This document shows, piece by piece, positions 37,282 through 47,016 of a stretch of 64,000 nucleotides of DNA. The stretch's first letter is position 1; every line of letters begins with the position of its first letter. Both the position numbers and the translations under genes were made by a program. The notes beneath the pieces are model-generated. The model made no database searches, was not told where the DNA came from, and saw only the letters and a program-made list of their open reading frames with translations. Source of the stretch: Novisyntrophococcus fermenticellae (lineage in GTDB: Bacteria; Bacillota; Clostridia; Lachnospirales; Lachnospiraceae); assembly GCF_018866245.1 (NCBI RefSeq), contig NZ_CP076458.1, positions 62,001 through 126,000 of the forward strand. Reading direction: 5' to 3'.

Positions 37282-37313
37282 GTAAAACCCCACCTGTGCA
37301 GGCGGGGTTTTAC
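37282..37313. terminator. Terminator between fdpF and the DUF885 gene
   Basis: GTAAAACCCCACCT pairs with AGGCGGGGTTTTAC (one mismatch), loop GTGC, with T and A runs on either side. It can serve both convergent genes. Confidence 0.9.
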
Positions 37314-37335
37314 AGTATCTATGCCATATATTCAT

Positions 37336-39081
37336 TCAGGAAAGCATTTTTTCCTTTAAGATGGAAAAGGGCATGGGGCCAAGTTCCAGTATTTTTTGAT
37401 GAAATTTTTTCAGGTTGAAATTATCGCCTTCGGCTTTCCTGCTGGCTTCCCGGATATCCAGAAAATTCAGATAGCCATAGTAGTATTTCAGATAATTTGC
37501 CGGCGTCTCGAGAATATACTGGTAGACCCTTGACACAGTGTCATCATCGGCAATCCCGAAATTATTTAAGAATTCGGCTGTTTTTTCCATTGTCCAGCCA
37601 TGATAGTGAATTCCCACATCCATGATGGAGTAAAGGCATAAATTCATAGAGCGGTTCAGCCAAAGAAGGCGGTTGCGCTGAGGATCACCATCTGCATAGT
37701 TATAGGCGTAGGATTCAATATAGGTTGCCCAGCCTTCAATATATCCCCCTGGTGAATACAGGTGGCGGATCAGGGGAGGATTGGTTTCCGAGAAGTAATT
37801 GGTCTGATACAGGTGTCCGGGAAATCCTTCGTGAGCCAAAGTTGTATATAACTCAGTACCGCCCATTCCGGTATGAGGGTTGATGTAGATGGCATTAGGA
37901 CTGTTGGTATCCACAGGAGGAGTCAGATAAAAGGCCGGGCTTAAGAATTCCTGCAAATCCTCATGTACGTATTTTATTTCATAGGATGTTTCGGGAAGGA
38001 TCGGAAAATCCTTTGCCATGCAAGTTTTCAGATCTTCCAGAATTTCCGTGGGTTCGGCTGTTTCCTGTGCGGATACATCTTCTTTTGCAATGAGCAGAGA
38101 AGGGTCATCTCTTATAAGCTGCTGCATCTCTTTTGAATCGGAAACCAGCTGAGTTAAAAGACGGTGTTCAAGCACAGCTACAGAATCATCTGTACCGACC
38201 TGTGTTTTAAGCAAATAGATATAATAGGATTTTCCATTCGGGTAATAGACCAGGCCTTTATCGTTCTTTCCGCTTCCTCTTAAAGCATCCAGGCCATCGA
38301 TTAACTGCTGGTATGCCGGAATCACTACATTAACAATTAATTTATTATGTAGAGTTTTGCAGGAATCACGCTCTTTTTTACTTAAAATGCTCATTTCCTC
38401 CAGCTTCTCATTAAAGACTGGAATCAGATAGTTTTCTTCCGGATTTTCTATAAATGAATTGCATTGTGCAATCACTCCGTCGACAGCCTTATCATTCATA
38501 AACAGGCCGCGGCTTGCCTTTTCCTGTTCCAGCTGTAAAATGTTCTGAAAATAATCAGGAAGTGTCTTCAGAAGTTTCAGATAATCTAAAACATCCTGCT
38601 TTGTACGAAAGGTGTATTCAGCCAGCAGAACAGGAAGCTGTGCCTGAACTCCCAGAGAGGGACTTAAAGGTTCCTGCAGATACCATGCGTCCGGACATTC
38701 CAGTTCGGCATTGCAGTTTTCCTCCAAAATGGAGAGAGTTAGCTGATTTTTCTTTGATAGCCGTTTTTTATGAAAGGATGATAAAAGAGCGGCGTGGTTT
38801 TCCAGCGCTGCCTGGTACCTGGTATTATCCCCACTGAAAACAGAACCAAAAGTAATCGGGTAGTCAGAGATATTGCAGGAATCTGGTTCTGCCAAGGTAT
38901 AATGGAGATTAATTGTAGATGAGCAGACCTCGGTACGAAACAGATTCTCGGTGAACTTTTCGAATCTCTTATTCTCAGAATAGAATCCCGGAATAACAAG
39001 GACAGCCAGCAGTATCAGCATTAAAAGTGGAATCAGAAGAAATGAGGTAAGGCGTTTTTTGCGAGGGAAAGGGTTCTTCAT
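37336..39081 (-). CDS. DUF885 family membrane-anchored metallopeptidase-like protein
   Basis: About 581 residues of the DUF885 family. One membrane helix (LLIPLLMLILLAVLVIPGF, near residues 13-33) follows a basic N-terminus, so the domain should be outside. The zinc-type motif is HEGFPGHLYQ (family form HE-x4-H) near residue 410, with the downstream GYIEGWATYIESY containing the likely third ligand. Members are thought to act as carboxypeptidases; the substrate is unknown. The start is uncertain: ATG 39081 has no good ribosome site, and a TTG at 39129 is an alternative. It is divergent from the lipoprotein gene. Confidence 0.82.
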   Translation of the reverse strand: MKNPFPRKKRLTSFLLIPLLMLILLAVLVIPGFYSENKRFEKFTENLFRTEVCSSTINLHYTLAEPDSCNISDYPITFGSVFSGDNTRYQAALENHAALLSSFHKKRLSKKNQLTLSILEENCNAELECPDAWYLQEPLSPSLGVQAQLPVLLAEYTFRTKQDVLDYLKLLKTLPDYFQNILQLEQEKASRGLFMNDKAVDGVIAQCNSFIENPEENYLIPVFNEKLEEMSILSKKERDSCKTLHNKLIVNVVIPAYQQLIDGLDALRGSGKNDKGLVYYPNGKSYYIYLLKTQVGTDDSVAVLEHRLLTQLVSDSKEMQQLIRDDPSLLIAKEDVSAQETAEPTEILEDLKTCMAKDFPILPETSYEIKYVHEDLQEFLSPAFYLTPPVDTNSPNAIYINPHTGMGGTELYTTLAHEGFPGHLYQTNYFSETNPPLIRHLYSPGGYIEGWATYIESYAYNYADGDPQRNRLLWLNRSMNLCLYSIMDVGIHYHGWTMEKTAEFLNNFGIADDDTVSRVYQYILETPANYLKYYYGYLNFLDIREASRKAEGDNFNLKKFHQKILELGPMPFSILKEKMLS

Positions 39082-39163
39082 AGAACAATGATGTGCAGCA
39101 TATTCATCTGAACATGCTTCTCCTTTCAAGTAACTCTTTAAAATAGTTTATGTGGAATCAGGA

Positions 39164-39192
39164 TTGGAAAGTACGGGTATTTATGTTAAAAT
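39164..39192 (+). promoter_or_regulatory. Promoter of the lipoprotein-trxB operon
   Basis: TTGGAA (39164-39169), 17 bases, TAAAAT (39187-39192), located 21 bases before the ATG of the lipoprotein gene. Confidence 0.6.
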
Positions 39193-39213
39193 ATCTGAAA
39201 GGAGGCCAACAAG

Positions 39214-40452
39214 ATGAAACGCTATGTTTTTGTGATTGGGTTGCTTACCGTACTGGCTTTTGCCGGCTGCAAAGATAAGAAGGAAGAAATACCTATAGCT
39301 GTAAATTCGTCATCCCAGCTGGATGACGAGGATCCCTCGGATGAATTGGATGAACAGCTCCCCGGGGAGGATGTACCGGATTACGATATCGATCTTCCCG
39401 ATAAGTTGTCCTCATTTACCATCGCAATCTGGGGCGAGACTTATAAAATTCCTATGACATATGAGGAATTTACAGCACTTGGCTGGGTTTATAAGGGGGA
39501 TGCGACTACAAAGCTTGGGGCAGAGTCTTATGTGGAGAATGAGAAGTTTGAACAGGAGGGCAACATTCTTTATGCGGATCTGATGAATCCCAATACGGAG
39601 AACAGCCAGATTTCTCAGTGCTACATTGCCGGTATCCATGTGGATGCAGCAGCTGCTGAAGGGCAAGGAATCTATATAAATCTGCCGGGGAAGATTGTGT
39701 TTCAGAAGTCTACGGAGGAAGAGGTTACTGCAGCTTATGGTTCCCCGATTGACAGGTACGAGGAGGGGAAATCCATTCTTCTGACCTATGAATATGGCAT
39801 GAATAGTCAGGTGAAATTCAGTTTTGATGAAGAAACGAAAGCCATGATGGGAATTGACATCCGCAACTTCCGCAATCCGGAAGGTGAGGAGGAGCTGGAG
39901 AATGTAAGCGATGCCGTAACTCCGGAAGTGGAGGCATATCATCCTCCGGAATTTGAAGGAGTACTTCTGCAGGATTTTGTTATCAGATATGATGGAGCAT
40001 ACTACCGGCTGCCTGCTCCGGTATCCGCCTTTTTGGATAACGGCTGGGAATTGGACAAAGATGGATCTGATGAAGCGGTCAAGTCTGGAAAATATGGGTA
40101 TGCAACGCTTTTAAAGAATGAACAGAAGATATATGCCGTAGTATATAACTATGGCACGGATGCCACCACAATTAAGAATTGCTTTGTGACAACCCTGTAT
40201 GGGGATTTGGATACTACAAAGATCCAGATAACGGTTGCAGGGGGCATCACACTTGGGATGGGGGAAGAGGAGTTTCTTCAAAAGGCAGCAGAACAGCCCT
40301 ATGAAAAAACGGAGGATGTGGATAATGGATACGATATCTACACATTCTATGTAAGCGAGGGAAAACTCGATTACACACAGATTACAGTTGATCAGGTACT
40401 GCATATTGTCCGGCAGATTAAAGTTGTCCATAACAAGGATGCAGTACAATAA
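39214..40452 (+). CDS. Lipoprotein with duplicated domain, unknown function
   Basis: A 412-residue secreted lipoprotein: signal peptide to the lipobox FAGC (cysteine 19), then an acidic linker at about 25-65 rich in Asp and Glu, then two related domains of about 150 residues each. Domain 1 (about 67-215) starts SSFTIAIWGETYKIPMTYE and domain 2 (about 253-405) starts LQDFVIRYDGAYYRLPAPV; both then have an F..LGW/DNGW turn and a similar ending. It starts at ATG after AAAGGAGG. It is 16 bases before trxB, so it shares that transcript, but no redox motif is present. Confidence 0.8.
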   Translation: MKRYVFVIGLLTVLAFAGCKDKKEEIPIAVNSSSQLDDEDPSDELDEQLPGEDVPDYDIDLPDKLSSFTIAIWGETYKIPMTYEEFTALGWVYKGDATTKLGAESYVENEKFEQEGNILYADLMNPNTENSQISQCYIAGIHVDAAAAEGQGIYINLPGKIVFQKSTEEEVTAAYGSPIDRYEEGKSILLTYEYGMNSQVKFSFDEETKAMMGIDIRNFRNPEGEEELENVSDAVTPEVEAYHPPEFEGVLLQDFVIRYDGAYYRLPAPVSAFLDNGWELDKDGSDEAVKSGKYGYATLLKNEQKIYAVVYNYGTDATTIKNCFVTTLYGDLDTTKIQITVAGGITLGMGEEEFLQKAAEQPYEKTEDVDNGYDIYTFYVSEGKLDYTQITVDQVLHIVRQIKVVHNKDAVQ

Positions 40453-40468
40453 AGAAGGAAGTGATACT

Positions 40469-41389
40469 ATGGAAAAAATTTATGATGTAATCATCATCGG
40501 ATCAGGTCCGGCCGGATTAAGTGCCGCGATTTATGCACAGCGGGCCAAACTCTCTACAATCATAATTGAAGCGAATTATATCAGCGGAGGCCAGGTAGTT
40601 AATACCTACGAGGTAGACAATTATCCCGGACTTCCGGGCATCAGTGGTATGGATTTAAGCACTACGCTCAGAGACCATGCTGAAAAGATGGGAAGTGAGT
40701 TCGTACGGGATCAGGTATTAAAGCTGGAGCTGGATGGTAAGGTTAAAAAGGTTGTAACGAAAGATGAGGAATATAAATCCAGGACAATATTGCTGGCTAC
40801 CGGAGCAAAACACAGGCAGCTTGGTGTGCCGGGTGAACAGAAACTGGCAGGAAGCGGTGTATCCTATTGTGCGACCTGTGACGGAGCATTTTTTAAAGAT
40901 AAGACCGTCGCAGTAATTGGAGGCGGTGATGTAGCATTGGAGGACGCTATTTTCCTGGCCAGAATATGCAAGAAGGTATATCTGATCCATAGAAGAGATG
41001 AATTTCGTGCTGCGAAGATCATTCAGGACAATCTGTTTGCCCAGGAAAATGTGGAGGTACTTTGGAACAGTGTTGTAACTGAAATTAAGGGAGATTTTCA
41101 AGTAAAAAGTCTGACTGTCCGGGATGTAAAGTCCAAAGAAGAGAAGGAACTGGAAGCAGATGGATGCTTTATTGCTGTGGGGATTATCCCTAATAGTGAG
41201 CTGGCACAGGGACAGTTGGAGCTGGATGCGGGAGGCTATGTTGTAGCCGGAGAGGATGGAGCTTCAAGCATTCCGGGTGTCTTTGCGGCGGGGGATGTGA
41301 GGACCAAATTGTTGCGTCAGATTATAACGGCGGCGTCAGATGGAGCGAATTGCATTACATCTATACAAAATTATCTCATTACCGCATAG
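40469..41389 (+). CDS. trxB: Thioredoxin reductase
   Basis: A 306-residue flavoprotein. FAD motif GSGPAGLSAA is near the N-terminus, the redox pair is C134 and C137 (CATC), the NADPH motif is GGGDVALEDA, and the C-terminal FAD motif is FAAGDVRTK. It passes electrons from NADPH to thioredoxin in the cytoplasm. The ATG at 40469 follows AAGAAGGAAG; the longer upstream frame overlaps the lipoprotein gene and is not used. No thioredoxin gene is in the window. Confidence 0.95.
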   Translation: MEKIYDVIIIGSGPAGLSAAIYAQRAKLSTIIIEANYISGGQVVNTYEVDNYPGLPGISGMDLSTTLRDHAEKMGSEFVRDQVLKLELDGKVKKVVTKDEEYKSRTILLATGAKHRQLGVPGEQKLAGSGVSYCATCDGAFFKDKTVAVIGGGDVALEDAIFLARICKKVYLIHRRDEFRAAKIIQDNLFAQENVEVLWNSVVTEIKGDFQVKSLTVRDVKSKEEKELEADGCFIAVGIIPNSELAQGQLELDAGGYVVAGEDGASSIPGVFAAGDVRTKLLRQIITAASDGANCITSIQNYLITA

Positions 41390-41436
41390 ATAAATTATCT
41401 GAATTGTTTTTAATTGTTTGCGATTAGACATAGTGC

Positions 41437-41485
41437 ACAATATATGGAGGAAGCTGTCGAAAAACAGGCTTCCTCCATATATTGT
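41437..41485. terminator. Long hairpin downstream of trxB
   Basis: ACAATATATGGAGGAAGC (41437-41454) pairs perfectly with GCTTCCTCCATATATTGT (41468-41485) around a 13-base loop, an 18-bp stem. It probably ends the trxB transcript, although no strong T run follows. Confidence 0.65.
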
Positions 41486-41495
41486 AAGCATATAG

Positions 41496-41588
41496 TTATA
41501 CACATCATAAAAGTCGGGAAAGTAGCTGAAAATCGAGTTATACACTAAGTTATCCACATTATGCACCGGAAATGTTGATAACTTAGTG
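41496..41588. promoter_or_regulatory. Cluster of DnaA boxes in a convergent gap
   Basis: TTATACACA (41496-41504), TTATACACT (41538-41546), the exact consensus TTATCCACA (41550-41558) and an inverted TTATCAACA (41573-41581, minus strand) lie within 86 bases. A perfect 12-bp inverted repeat, CACTAAGTTATC (41543-41554) and GATAACTTAGTG (41577-41588), spans the last two. The remaining gap to 41760 is AT-rich, with a run of seven A at about 41652 and no gene. Confidence 0.6.
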
Positions 41589-41760
41589 ATTTACATAAGA
41601 ATTTTAAAGAACGAGTGTTTTGTAGAGAACTTATAAATCGTAAGAAATTTAAAAAAACCCGGTGAAAACACTTGACTTTTGAGTAGTCAAAATATAGAAT
41701 CTTCTGCTAAAAAATAACCGACAATAGTCAGACAAAATAAACAATTTTAGAATTACTATT

Positions 41761-42375
41761 CTACTGCTTCATTCTTTTAATTACTTTCAGCCTGGTAAAC
41801 TCTTCACGTTCCTTTTCTTCCAGAGCATCTGAAATATCTTTGGTCAATGCAACATAGTGAGGAATCGTAATATTCTTCAGCGCATTGGCGCGCTTCTGCG
41901 TCTTTTTGATAGCAACAGCCAGCCGGTAGGCAGAATTTTCTACCATAGACAGGCGGATGGTCAGATCTTTGACCTTTTGGAATGCGCTGCGAGCCTTATC
42001 CAGGGACTCTCTGGTGGTATAGAAAGCATACGTAGGACTTTGTCTGGAAGGCTCGGATTCAACCAAAGGAATTTCCACGCCCATGATACTGCGGGTCTTT
42101 ATACGGATTGAATCCTCGACAGGAACCGTATATGAGATGGACTGTACATAGTTAATACCGCTTTCTATATTTGCAATTTGAAGGGCTGCATATGCCTCAC
42201 TAAAGGTCGTATCAATCTGAGACTGGATTTCCTTTGCCTGATCAATCAGGTCCATCATTTCCCGAATCAGGATATTACGTTTCTTATCCATCAAATCATA
42301 ACCCATGCGGGCAAGCGATAAAGAATTCTTTGCCAGTATCAGATTCCCTTTTGTGGGAAATGTATTCGGATCCAT
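41761..42375 (-). CDS. ntpD: V/A-type ATPase subunit D
   Basis: A 204-residue subunit D, the central rotor shaft that fits within the A3B3 head. The long helical N- and C-termini (PTKGNLILAKNSLSLARMGYDLM and the RVNALKN-like end) fit the family. It starts at ATG with GGGAGGG and is the last of nine ATPase genes, 20 bases after ntpB. Confidence 0.93.
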   Translation of the reverse strand: MDPNTFPTKGNLILAKNSLSLARMGYDLMDKKRNILIREMMDLIDQAKEIQSQIDTTFSEAYAALQIANIESGINYVQSISYTVPVEDSIRIKTRSIMGVEIPLVESEPSRQSPTYAFYTTRESLDKARSAFQKVKDLTIRLSMVENSAYRLAVAIKKTQKRANALKNITIPHYVALTKDISDALEEKEREEFTRLKVIKRMKQ

Positions 42376-42394
42376 GTAATCCCTCCCTTCCTGA

Positions 42395-43816
42395 TTATAT
42401 CTTATCCGCTTCAGCTTTTGCCTGAGCGGTCAGATTAACTTCCGTAGGCTGATAATACTGCTCCAGAATCTTAGTGTCAATACGGTCAAGTTCATCCTTT
42501 GGCAGGATACCAAGCAGATGCCATCCGATATTCAGGGTTTGCTCAATAGTCCTGTTTTCGTCGGTCCCCTGTCCTATAAACTCATGTTCAAAGGCATTTC
42601 CAAAAATCAGATACTGCTTATCCAGGGGCGAAAGCTCGTCTTCACCAATAACAGAAGCAAGGGCCCTGGCATCTCCCACCTTTGCATAACAGGAAAACAA
42701 CTGATTTGCAACATCCTGATGGTCAGCCCTGGTGTAACCGTCTCCGATGCCGTCCTTCATCAGTCGTGATAAAGACGGCAGTACATTAATCGGGGGATAA
42801 ACAGACTGTCCATGAAGCTGACGGTCGAGTACAATCTGCCCTTCCGTGATATATCCGGTAAGGTCGGGAATCGGATGCGTGATATCGTCATTGGGCATAG
42901 TCAGAATTGGTATCTGCGTAACAGAACCCTTGCCATTTTTTACAATGCCGGCACGCTCATACAGAGTTGCCAATTCGGAGTAAAGATATCCCGGATAACC
43001 CTTACGGGACGGGATCTCGCCCTTAGAGGAGGATACTTCGCGCATGGCCTCGCAATATGAGGTAATATCGGTCAGTATAACCAGGATGTGCATCCCCTTT
43101 TCAAAGGCGAGATATTCAGCAGCAGTAAGTGCCAGCTTTGGTGTAATAAGACGTTCCACCACAGGGTCATTTGCAAGGTTCAGGAACATGACCACATGTT
43201 CTGATACACCGCTTTCCTCAAAGGTACGGCGGAAAAATTCAGCCACATCATATTTGACACCCATAGCAGCAAACACAATTGCAAATTTTTCGTCGGTGTC
43301 ATCTCCCAGAGAGGCCTGCTGTACAATCTGGGCAGCCAGATTATCATGGGGCAAACCATTTCCAGAAAAAATCGGAAGCTTTTGTCCACGAATCAGAGTG
43401 GTAAGTCCGTCAATGGCGGAAATACCTGTGCGAATATAATTTCTCGGGTATTTACGGGTAACAGGATTCAGAGGAAGACCATTGATGTCTGCTCTGTAAT
43501 CTGAGGTAATGAGACCCAGTCCGTCAATCGGCTTTCCGATACCATCAAAGGTTCTGCCTAAGATGTCTTCGGACAAGGCCATTTCCATGGGATGTCCCGT
43601 CAGACGAGTGTGGGTATTCTTCAGGGACATATTCTCTGTTCCTTCGAAAACCTGAATAACTGCCTTATCCTCATAGACGGCCTCTATACGTCCCAGTTTC
43701 TTTTGATTGCCTTCTACGGTAAATTCTACAATTTCCTGAAAAAAGGCATCTTTCACACCTTCCAGGACCACGAGGGGCCCATTGATTTCACTTAATCCAA
43801 GATATTCAATTGCCAT
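42395..43816 (-). CDS. ntpB: V/A-type ATPase subunit B
   Basis: A 473-residue regulatory subunit B of the head. It has the fold of subunit A but no complete Walker A motif ([18 protein letters not shown] in that position), as expected. It contains [13 protein letters not shown] and the [14 protein letters not shown] helix. The ATG at 43816 follows AAGGAGGGG; a longer frame upstream overlaps ntpA and is not favoured. It separates from ntpA by 16 bases. Confidence 0.95.
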   Translation of the reverse strand: MAIEYLGLSEINGPLVVLEGVKDAFFQEIVEFTVEGNQKKLGRIEAVYEDKAVIQVFEGTENMSLKNTHTRLTGHPMEMALSEDILGRTFDGIGKPIDGLGLITSDYRADINGLPLNPVTRKYPRNYIRTGISAIDGLTTLIRGQKLPIFSGNGLPHDNLAAQIVQQASLGDDTDEKFAIVFAAMGVKYDVAEFFRRTFEESGVSEHVVMFLNLANDPVVERLITPKLALTAAEYLAFEKGMHILVILTDITSYCEAMREVSSSKGEIPSRKGYPGYLYSELATLYERAGIVKNGKGSVTQIPILTMPNDDITHPIPDLTGYITEGQIVLDRQLHGQSVYPPINVLPSLSRLMKDGIGDGYTRADHQDVANQLFSCYAKVGDARALASVIGEDELSPLDKQYLIFGNAFEHEFIGQGTDENRTIEQTLNIGWHLLGILPKDELDRIDTKILEQYYQPTEVNLTAQAKAEADKI

Positions 43817-43832
43817 AAAGCGTATCCCCTCC

Positions 43833-45599
43833 TTATCCATTCCTCTTTAATACGTTGTCATAGAATTCATCAATTGCCCTTCGATAATCATCAAACATCT
43901 CCAGTTTATCGTTGGGCACATCATATTTAATAGCAATTACCTTTTCGAATATATTGTCTTCTTTCAGTACTGACATCGGCATACCCATGGTAACCAGTAC
44001 TTTGGACTTTTTATATAAGTAAAGGATGATTTCCATCATCTTAAACTGTTTATTCATTGGTACGCTGGTATCTTCCTTATGAAAAGCATTCTGCTGCAGA
44101 AATCCTAAGCGGATAACCCTCGCAATCTCAAGAATCAGCTTCTGATCATCGGGAAGCACATCACTTCCGATCAGCTTTACGATCTCCATCAGAGAACTTT
44201 CACTGTTCAAGAGGCCCATTAGCTGGTTCCGCATGTCTATGAAGTTTTTGTTTACATGATCCTTATACCAGGGTGCCAGATCTCCCAGATACTCGGAATA
44301 ACTGGTCAACCAGTGAATGGCCGGAAAATGCCGTGCATAGGCCAGAGATTTATCCAGTCCCCAGAAACAACGCACGAAACGTTTGGTATTCATCGTTACA
44401 GGCTCGGAAAAGTCACCGCCTTGCGGAGATACGGCTCCGATGATGGAAACACTGCCCTCGGAACCATTCAGGTTTTGCATCATGCCGGCACGTTCATAAA
44501 AAGCGGACAGACGTGATGCCAGGTAAGCCGGAAATCCTTCCTCGGCGGGCATTTCCTCCAGGCGCCCGGATAACTCGCGAAGAGCTTCAGCCCAACGGGA
44601 GGTTGAATCAGCCATGATTGCCACATCGTATCCCATATCTCTATAGTATTCGGCAAGTGTAAGTCCTGTATAAATGGAAGCTTCACGAGCCGCCACCGGC
44701 ATATTGGAAGTATTGGCAATCAGAGCAGTACGATCCATCAAAGGATTGCCTGTCTTGGGGTCTACCAGTTCTGAAAACTCTTCCAGAACCTGAGTCATCT
44801 CGTTGCCTCGCTCACCGCATCCGATATAGATAATAATGTCCGCATTGGACCATTTGGCAATCTGGTGCTGTGTCATAGTTTTACCGGTTCCAAATCCACC
44901 GGGAACAGCCGCTGTCCCCCCTTTGGCAATGGGGAACATTGTATCCAGAATCCGCTGCCCTGTGATCAGCGGCTCTGTGGCAGGATAACGTTTCAGTGTC
45001 GGGCGCGGCACACGAATCGGCCACTTTTGACATAAGGTAAGTTCTTTTTCTGAACCATCATCCAACTTTAACTTCAGAATTGTATCCTGGATGGTATACC
45101 TGCCATCTGCAGCCACCCAGGTCACTGTTCCGTGTATGTCCGGTGGTACCATGGATTTGTGTACAATGGTTTTTGTTTCCTGTGTTTTTGCAATGACCAT
45201 CCCACCCAGCAGTTCCTGCCCTTCTTTGACAGTCATCCGGACATCCCATAATTTCTTTGTATCCAGGGAGTCTACATTGACACCGCGGGTGATATACTTG
45301 CCGGACGCCTTTGCAATTTCACTTAAAGGCCGTTCAATACCATCAAAAATATTATTCAGGACACCGGGTCCGAGAGTTACCGATATGGCATCATCTGTCG
45401 CAGTTACAACTCCACCCGGTTTTAATCCGGTTGTTTCTTCAAATACCTGAATTGTAGTGGTATCCCTTGTCAGTCCGATGACCTCTCCCACGAGGTTTTC
45501 CTCACCTACATATACCATCTCAGACATTTTAAAGCCTGTATTTCCTTTCAGGTAGATAACAGGACCGTTGATACCATGGATAATTCCTGTTTTATTCAT
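43833..45599 (-). CDS. ntpA: V/A-type ATPase catalytic subunit A
   Basis: A 588-residue catalytic subunit with Walker A GGFGTGKT (commonly GAFGCGKT), the catalytic GERGNEM motif and the inserted non-homologous region near residues 110-190. It hydrolyses or makes ATP in the head. The ATG at 45599 has GGAGGTG seven bases upstream and overlaps the end of ntpE by eight bases. Confidence 0.96.
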   Translation of the reverse strand: MNKTGIIHGINGPVIYLKGNTGFKMSEMVYVGEENLVGEVIGLTRDTTTIQVFEETTGLKPGGVVTATDDAISVTLGPGVLNNIFDGIERPLSEIAKASGKYITRGVNVDSLDTKKLWDVRMTVKEGQELLGGMVIAKTQETKTIVHKSMVPPDIHGTVTWVAADGRYTIQDTILKLKLDDGSEKELTLCQKWPIRVPRPTLKRYPATEPLITGQRILDTMFPIAKGGTAAVPGGFGTGKTMTQHQIAKWSNADIIIYIGCGERGNEMTQVLEEFSELVDPKTGNPLMDRTALIANTSNMPVAAREASIYTGLTLAEYYRDMGYDVAIMADSTSRWAEALRELSGRLEEMPAEEGFPAYLASRLSAFYERAGMMQNLNGSEGSVSIIGAVSPQGGDFSEPVTMNTKRFVRCFWGLDKSLAYARHFPAIHWLTSYSEYLGDLAPWYKDHVNKNFIDMRNQLMGLLNSESSLMEIVKLIGSDVLPDDQKLILEIARVIRLGFLQQNAFHKEDTSVPMNKQFKMMEIILYLYKKSKVLVTMGMPMSVLKEDNIFEKVIAIKYDVPNDKLEMFDDYRRAIDEFYDNVLKRNG

Positions 45600-46188
45600 G
45601 TGCAGCACCTCCATGGAAAATAAATGCTTCCTTTTCTTCATTCAACAAAGTGAGAAGAGAATTATCAATTAATATATGCTTTTCCGGAATGACTGCACGG
45701 ATACCACCCTTAAAGTCCTCTTTGGAAATGATCAGAGTAGTTTTACTGCTGCGCTCCAGCTGTTCTTTTAAATGCGCATCTGAGGGGTTGATATAAATCT
45801 CCATGGAATCATCCCCCGCAAAGGCCAGGGTTTCCGTTATTTTTCGTTCCAAATAGGCCTCATATTCGGGTGTTTTCATAAAGACACTAATTTTTTCGTC
45901 CACTTCTGCAAACAATTTATTTTTCAGTTCCATATTTTTCTTCGTAAGAGAGCGTTTGATATGAAGCTGCTCTGTGGAAAGCTTTTTATTCAGGTTTCTT
46001 TTCAGCTTCTCCTTTTCGGCCTTGAGTTCAGCCTCAGCCTGACGTTCTGCCGTCTCTTTGTGTTCAGTAAAGATTTTTTCCAGAGCTGCTTCATGTTCTT
46101 CAATCATAGCTCTGGCTTCGGCCTGGGCAGAATCTATGGAACTATTATAGAAATTTTGTAATTTTTCTTCAATTGTCAAATCTCTCAC
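45592..46188 (-). CDS. ntpE: V/A-type ATPase subunit E
   Basis: A 198-residue peripheral-stalk subunit: a long charged coiled coil at residues 5-105 followed by a compact C-terminal domain ending LLTLLNEEKEAFIFHGG. With subunit H/G it holds the head against rotation. The start is an apparent GTG at 46188 five bases after the subunit F stop, and a nearby TTG (46179) is possible. Confidence 0.9.
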   Translation of the reverse strand: MRDLTIEEKLQNFYNSSIDSAQAEARAMIEEHEAALEKIFTEHKETAERQAEAELKAEKEKLKRNLNKKLSTEQLHIKRSLTKKNMELKNKLFAEVDEKISVFMKTPEYEAYLERKITETLAFAGDDSMEIYINPSDAHLKEQLERSSKTTLIISKEDFKGGIRAVIPEKHILIDNSLLTLLNEEKEAFIFHGGAAHE

Positions 46189-46193
46189 CTGCC

Positions 46194-46502
46194 TTATAGT
46201 TTAAGTCCAATTGCTTCATTTACATAGGAAGTGATAAAATCGGGTTTACGTCCGGTACCGTGACGATCTGGGATTTCGATGATCAGCGGAAGCTTGTGAT
46301 TCAATTTAACATCATCAATAATATCCGGAAATGCCTTTCCAAACTTTTCAGTTAGCAGGATAATGCCAATTTCTTTGTCAGCCAGGGTGGTTTCCAGGGT
46401 CTTTCGCAATTCTTCCCGTCCGTGTACCACGACGCCCTCAACACCGGCTAAACGCATGCCGGTCTGGGTATCGATATTGTCACTGATTAAATACATTTTC
46501 AT
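46194..46502 (-). CDS. ntpG: V/A-type ATPase subunit F
   Basis: A 102-residue subunit F with the usual N-terminal MYLISDNIDTQTGMRLAGVEG and GIILLTEKFG core, named NtpG in Enterococcus. It binds the central shaft with subunit D and can regulate ATP hydrolysis. A small hairpin separates it from ntpK. Confidence 0.92.
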   Translation of the reverse strand: MKMYLISDNIDTQTGMRLAGVEGVVVHGREELRKTLETTLADKEIGIILLTEKFGKAFPDIIDDVKLNHKLPLIIEIPDRHGTGRKPDFITSYVNEAIGLKL

Positions 46503-46518
46503 AATTGCACCAGCCTTC

Positions 46519-46537
46519 CTTGCACAGTCTGTGCAAG
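46519..46537 (-). terminator. Small intercistronic hairpin after ntpK
   Basis: CTTGCACA-GAC-TGTGCAAG (minus strand), a perfect 8-bp stem with a 3-base loop, directly follows the ntpK stop. No T run follows, so it is more likely an mRNA stabiliser or weak attenuator than a terminator. Confidence 0.5.
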
Positions 46538-46538
46538 C

Positions 46539-46967
46539 TTACAGCTTACCAAGTATCATGAAGGAGATGATCAGACCATATAAGGCAATACCTTCGGCCA
46601 TAGCTACGAAAATCATGGATTTACCAAATAAAGAGCCGTCTTCACTGATGGCACCCAAAGCAGCACTCGCAGAGCTGGCAACGGCGATGCCGGAGCCGAT
46701 GCCGGATAATCCGGTAACAAGGGCGGCGCCCAGGTAGCCGAGTCCGGTAGCCAGGCCGGCTCCGTCGGCAGCAGCATGTACGCTTACGGTACCGGCCATA
46801 TTTACAATAGTACCTACAACCAGCACACCAAAGAAGGCAAGTGCATTAATAGAAATTGTCTTTCTATACCTTGCTTTACTTCTTTCCCCAAGGAAAAAAA
46901 CTGCTGTAGGAATAACGATAGTTAACACAAGCGCTAAAGCGGTAATAATTTGAATCATAGATGTCAT
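46539..46967 (-). CDS. ntpK: V/A-type ATPase rotor ring subunit K
   Basis: A 142-residue membrane subunit with four predicted helices. The last two (GLSGIGSGIAVASSASAALGAI and the AMAEGIALYGLII stretch) closely resemble the two-helix hairpin of archaeal A-type ring subunits, with one ion-binding glutamate near residue 127. The first two helices carry no acidic residue in the membrane. The glutamine-threonine sodium pocket of Enterococcus NtpK (TQGLYG) is absent, so the coupling ion is not settled. It starts at ATG after GGAGG. Confidence 0.93.
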   Translation of the reverse strand: MTSMIQIITALALVLTIVIPTAVFFLGERSKARYRKTISINALAFFGVLVVGTIVNMAGTVSVHAAADGAGLATGLGYLGAALVTGLSGIGSGIAVASSASAALGAISEDGSLFGKSMIFVAMAEGIALYGLIISFMILGKL

Positions 46968-47016
46968 AATAGTAAACCTCCGTTTTTAAAATTAATTTTT
47001 TATGACCGTGAAGTTA

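Noticed and set aside
41496..41588. Chromosomal replication origin
   Set aside because: No dnaA, dnaN or other origin genes flank it, and the gap is between convergent trxB and ATPase genes.
46363..46737. 124-residue plus-strand frame opposite ntpG/ntpK
   Set aside because: Antisense to well-recognised ATPase genes, with a composition that follows from their codons.
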